From: Acidobacteriota bacterium
Lineage (GTDB): Bacteria > Acidobacteriota > Polarisedimenticolia > Polarisedimenticolales > Polarisedimenticolaceae
Direction: 5' to 3'
NCBI GenBank assembly: GCA_011773795.1
Contig: WVWW01000147.1
Location: forward strand, 2,664 to 11,109
DNA length: 8,446 nt
Numbering within the stretch: position 1 is the first letter of the stretch; each line of letters starts with the position of its first letter. Positions 6,703-8,446 of the stretch are shown here, piece after piece. The notes beneath the pieces are model-generated. The model searched no databases. It saw only the letters and a program-made list of their open reading frames with translations, and was not told the DNA's origin. A program made the position numbers and the translations under genes.

Positions 6703-6891
6703 TCAGTTGTAGACCACGTACGGGCGCATCCGCCGCACGAAATCGGCCGGGTCGATCGGCACCGGCGCCCAGGCCCCGGCGTCGTCGTTCGAGGCACTCT
6801 CCGGCGCGAACAGTTCGGCCACGACTCGGCCGATGCGCTCGTCGAGATCCCGTTTGGTCAACGTCCTGTATTCGAGCGTCTTGCGGTTCAT
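6703..6891 (-). CDS. Small protein of unknown function (62 residues)
   Basis: I do not recognise this family. The case for a real gene is strong from context. The ATG overlaps the response regulator stop as ATGA, a near-perfect GGAGGAGAG precedes it, and its TGA lies only 10 bases before the GTPase-kinase ATG. The product has a basic, probably helical N-terminal half (1-28, with LTKRDLDERIGRVVAELF), a flexible acidic middle (31-40), and a Pro/aromatic C-terminal part ending in DFVRRMRPYVVYN. There is no signal peptide, membrane segment, cysteine or metal motif. Position suggests a small partner or adaptor for the receiver or the GTPase-kinase, but this is inference only. Confidence 0.8.
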   Translation of the reverse strand: MNRKTLEYRTLTKRDLDERIGRVVAELFAPESASNDDAGAWAPVPIDPADFVRRMRPYVVYN

Positions 6892-7283
6892 CTCTCCTCC
6901 CCCACCACACACGGCTCGAGCAATCCCCGAATCCGTTGCATCAGATCGGTCGGTGAATAGGGCTTGGTCATGTACTCGGCGGCGCCCAGCGCCATCCCGC
7001 GCTCGCGGTCGTGCTCGCGGCCGCGGGCCGACAGCAGCACGATAGGGATTCTTCGCAGCGCGTGATCGTCCTGCATACGCCGGCAGATCTCGAATCCGTC
7101 GAGCCCGGGCATCATGACGTCGAGGATAAGCAGGTCCGGCGGATCGGCGCGCAGCAGTTCCATACACTCGTCGCCGTCCGCCGCCGTCCGCGCATCGAAG
7201 CCCTCCTGGGAGAGGATCCACTCGAGCGGTCGACGAATGAAGGCGTCGTCGTCGGCAATCAGGATGCGGTGTCGCTTGGTCAC
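6888..7283 (-). CDS. Single-domain response regulator (CheY/Spo0F-like receiver)
   Basis: This 131-residue protein is one receiver domain with no output domain. All key residues are present: acidic D11-D13 in IADDDAF, phosphoacceptor D55 in LLILDVMMPGLDGFE, S85 in VLLSARG, and K107 in YMTKPYSP. It is expected to be phosphorylated by a histidine kinase, most simply the GTPase-GAF-kinase encoded two genes downstream, and to act through protein contacts or to pass phosphate on, perhaps to the DHp-only protein (inference). The start is GTG at 7283-7281, overlapping the phosphatase stop by 4 bp (GTGA), with AGGAG 7 bases upstream. The stop in turn overlaps the next ATG by 4 bp, so translation is coupled on both sides. 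Confidence 0.95.
   Translation of the reverse strand: MTKRHRILIADDDAFIRRPLEWILSQEGFDARTAADGDECMELLRADPPDLLILDVMMPGLDGFEICRRMQDDHALRRIPIVLLSARGREHDRERGMALGAAEYMTKPYSPTDLMQRIRGLLEPCVVGEER
6892..6900 (-). promoter_or_regulatory. Strong Shine-Dalgarno of the 62-residue gene
   Basis: GGAGGAGAG lies directly before the ATG at 6891-6889, inside the last codons of the response regulator gene. It is among the best Shine-Dalgarno matches in the window and is the main reason for accepting the short gene as translated. Confidence 0.7.
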
Positions 7284-8446
7284 GAGCGGTCTCCTGAGGG
7301 GTGCGCGACCACCAGGGTCACGTCGTCATCCATCCCGCGATGGTTGGTGTGGCGTTCGAGATCCTCGAGGAGGTGCGCGCGTAACGCCGGGGCGTTACGG
7401 TCCATCGCTTCGCGGGCCGTTCGGACCAGCCGTTCGAGCCCGTACATGCCGCGGTCCTCGGCTCGCGCCTCGGTGAAACCGTCGGTGTAGACGATGAGTC
7501 GATCTTCGGGCGCCAGGCGCACGGAACGAGTCGCATATTCCGTCTCGGCAAACAAACCCAGTGCCGTGGCCTCGCTTTTGAAACGGTCGACGCTTCCGTC
7601 GCCGCGGAAACAGAGCGCGGACGGATGCCCGGCGCCACAGTACGACCACTCGGCGCCGTCCGGGGATACGCGGCACAGGAAGACGGTTGCGAACATCTCC
7701 GTTTGATCGAACGTGGCGGCGAGGACCGCGTTGGCACCAGCGAGGAGCTCGGCGGGGTCGGACGTCCGCTGCGCCTCGGCATAGAGCGCACCCTTGACCG
7801 CGGCCATGTACATCGCGGCCCCCACACCATGCCCCGAGACGTCTGCGACGAGGATTCCCAAGCTGCCGTCCGCAAAATCGATGTAGTCGTAACAATCGCC
7901 ACCGATCTTTTCCGCGGAGTAGCTCACGCCGGCGGTCTCGACGTTGTCGAAGGGTGTCTCGTAGGGCGGTAGTAGACTGCGGTGGATCTGGCGCGCGAGC
8001 TCGGTATCGCGACGCCGCAGGTCGGCATCGCGGGCGTTCTCGGCCAGGCGATGGTTGCGAAGAAACGCCGATGTCAGCGTCGCAAGTGCGGAGAGCAGTT
8101 TGACGTGGCCCGTCCGGTAGGGGCTGCGATCCGTTCGCTCTCGCATGACCAGCGCGCCGATCGGTTTGCCTGCCGGCGACGGCAGCGGCACGATCAACCT
8201 CGCCATCGCGGCGGCGGATGGCTCCTGAAGGTGCACCTTCGCCCCGTCGACCGCATCCTGTAAGGGGCGATCGACCGAATTGAGCGGGGGCGGCACGACG
8301 CCGACGCTCGCGACGCGCTCGATATCGTCCCCCTCGCGTAGCCACAGCTCCGCACCGCGGGCGCGCAAGACCTGAGCCGCCTCCTCGAGAACGAGACGGG
8401 ACACCGCCCGGCGTCCGAGGACCGCACCGAGGCGCTCGCTCAGCCG
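7280..8446 (-). CDS. GAF-PP2C (SpoIIE/RsbU-type) serine phosphatase, 5' end beyond the window
   Basis: This phosphatase removes phosphate from serine, typically from STAS antagonists. The frame is open to the right edge, so the start lies outside; 388 residues are visible. A GTG at 8404 could be called as a start, but the 14 codons before it read like the first GAF helix, so I treat the gene as partial. Residues 1 to about 135 form most of a GAF domain. A coiled linker leads to the PP2C catalytic domain (about 150-388). Metal-binding motifs are intact: GGDCYD (182-187), DVSGHG (202-207), YTDGF (320-324) and the DDDVT near the end (373-377). QIHRSLLPP (153-161) is the usual SpoIIE/RsbU entry motif. 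It is the first gene visible in the operon, and its natural target here would be S56 of the STAS protein encoded at the operon's other end (inference). Confidence 0.95.
   Translation of the reverse strand, partial: RLSERLGAVLGRRAVSRLVLEEAAQVLRARGAELWLREGDDIERVASVGVVPPPLNSVDRPLQDAVDGAKVHLQEPSAAAMARLIVPLPSPAGKPIGALVMRERTDRSPYRTGHVKLLSALATLTSAFLRNHRLAENARDADLRRRDTELARQIHRSLLPPYETPFDNVETAGVSYSAEKIGGDCYDYIDFADGSLGILVADVSGHGVGAAMYMAAVKGALYAEAQRTSDPAELLAGANAVLAATFDQTEMFATVFLCRVSPDGAEWSYCGAGHPSALCFRGDGSVDRFKSEATALGLFAETEYATRSVRLAPEDRLIVYTDGFTEARAEDRGMYGLERLVRTAREAMDRNAPALRAHLLEDLERHTNHRGMDDDVTLVVAHPSGDRS

Noticed and set aside
6693..6797. Upstream extension of the GTPase-kinase by 35 codons
   Set aside because: It overlaps the 62-residue gene in another frame and is Arg/Pro/Thr-rich. 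The ATG at 6692 has a Shine-Dalgarno and the normal MglA-like N terminus.
5133..6956. Long open frame of 607 codons on the plus strand
   Set aside because: It lies antisense to the GTPase-kinase, the 62-residue gene and part of the receiver. Its composition is rich in Arg, Leu and Gly with no domain, as expected for the mirror of high-GC coding sequence.
8402..8404. GTG as the start of the PP2C phosphatase
   Set aside because: No ribosome site precedes it, and the open upstream codons read like the first helix of a GAF domain, so the real start is probably outside the window.

Overview
The window is GC-rich, densely packed bacterial DNA with gene overlaps of 4 to 16 bp, GTG and TTG starts, and strong Shine-Dalgarno sequences. 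It encodes a selenocysteine tRNA, so the organism probably incorporates Sec. An MglA-type GTPase, a GAF-PP2C phosphatase, a STAS protein and single-domain two-component parts together suggest a signalling-rich high-GC Gram-negative lineage such as Acidobacteriota, Myxococcota or a neighbouring phylum. This placement is inferred from gene style; no phylogenetic marker here settles it.

Layout: (1) At 98-195 (+) lies tRNA-Sec (selC), with a plausible sigma70-type promoter just upstream. (2) At 307-1734 (-) lies a complete pyruvate kinase, pointing towards the tRNA. (3) A 50 bp divergent region (1735-1784) separates pyk from a plus-strand pair that overlaps by 4 bp: an Ntn-hydrolase isoaspartyl peptidase/asparaginase (TTG start at 1785) and a CPBP-family membrane protease. 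(4) From 3681 to the right edge, a tightly coupled minus-strand operon reads, in transcription order: GAF-PP2C phosphatase (5' end off the window), single-domain response regulator, 62-residue protein of unknown function, a 697-residue MglA-like GTPase fused to GAF and a full histidine kinase, a 186-residue protein with a histidine-kinase dimerisation/H-box segment but no ATPase domain, and a STAS anti-sigma-factor antagonist. Its last gene overlaps the convergent protease gene by 107 bp.

Working together (inference): the operon joins three regulatory styles. These are a Ras-like GTPase switch wired directly to a histidine kinase, a phosphorelay (kinase, stand-alone receiver, DHp-only protein), and an RsbU/RsbV-type phosphatase plus STAS pair typical of partner switching. 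No RsbW-type kinase, MglB/Roadblock GAP, DNA-binding output or sigma factor is visible, so partners must lie upstream or elsewhere. This cassette is the most interesting part of the window. The left half is mostly housekeeping metabolism and proteolysis.
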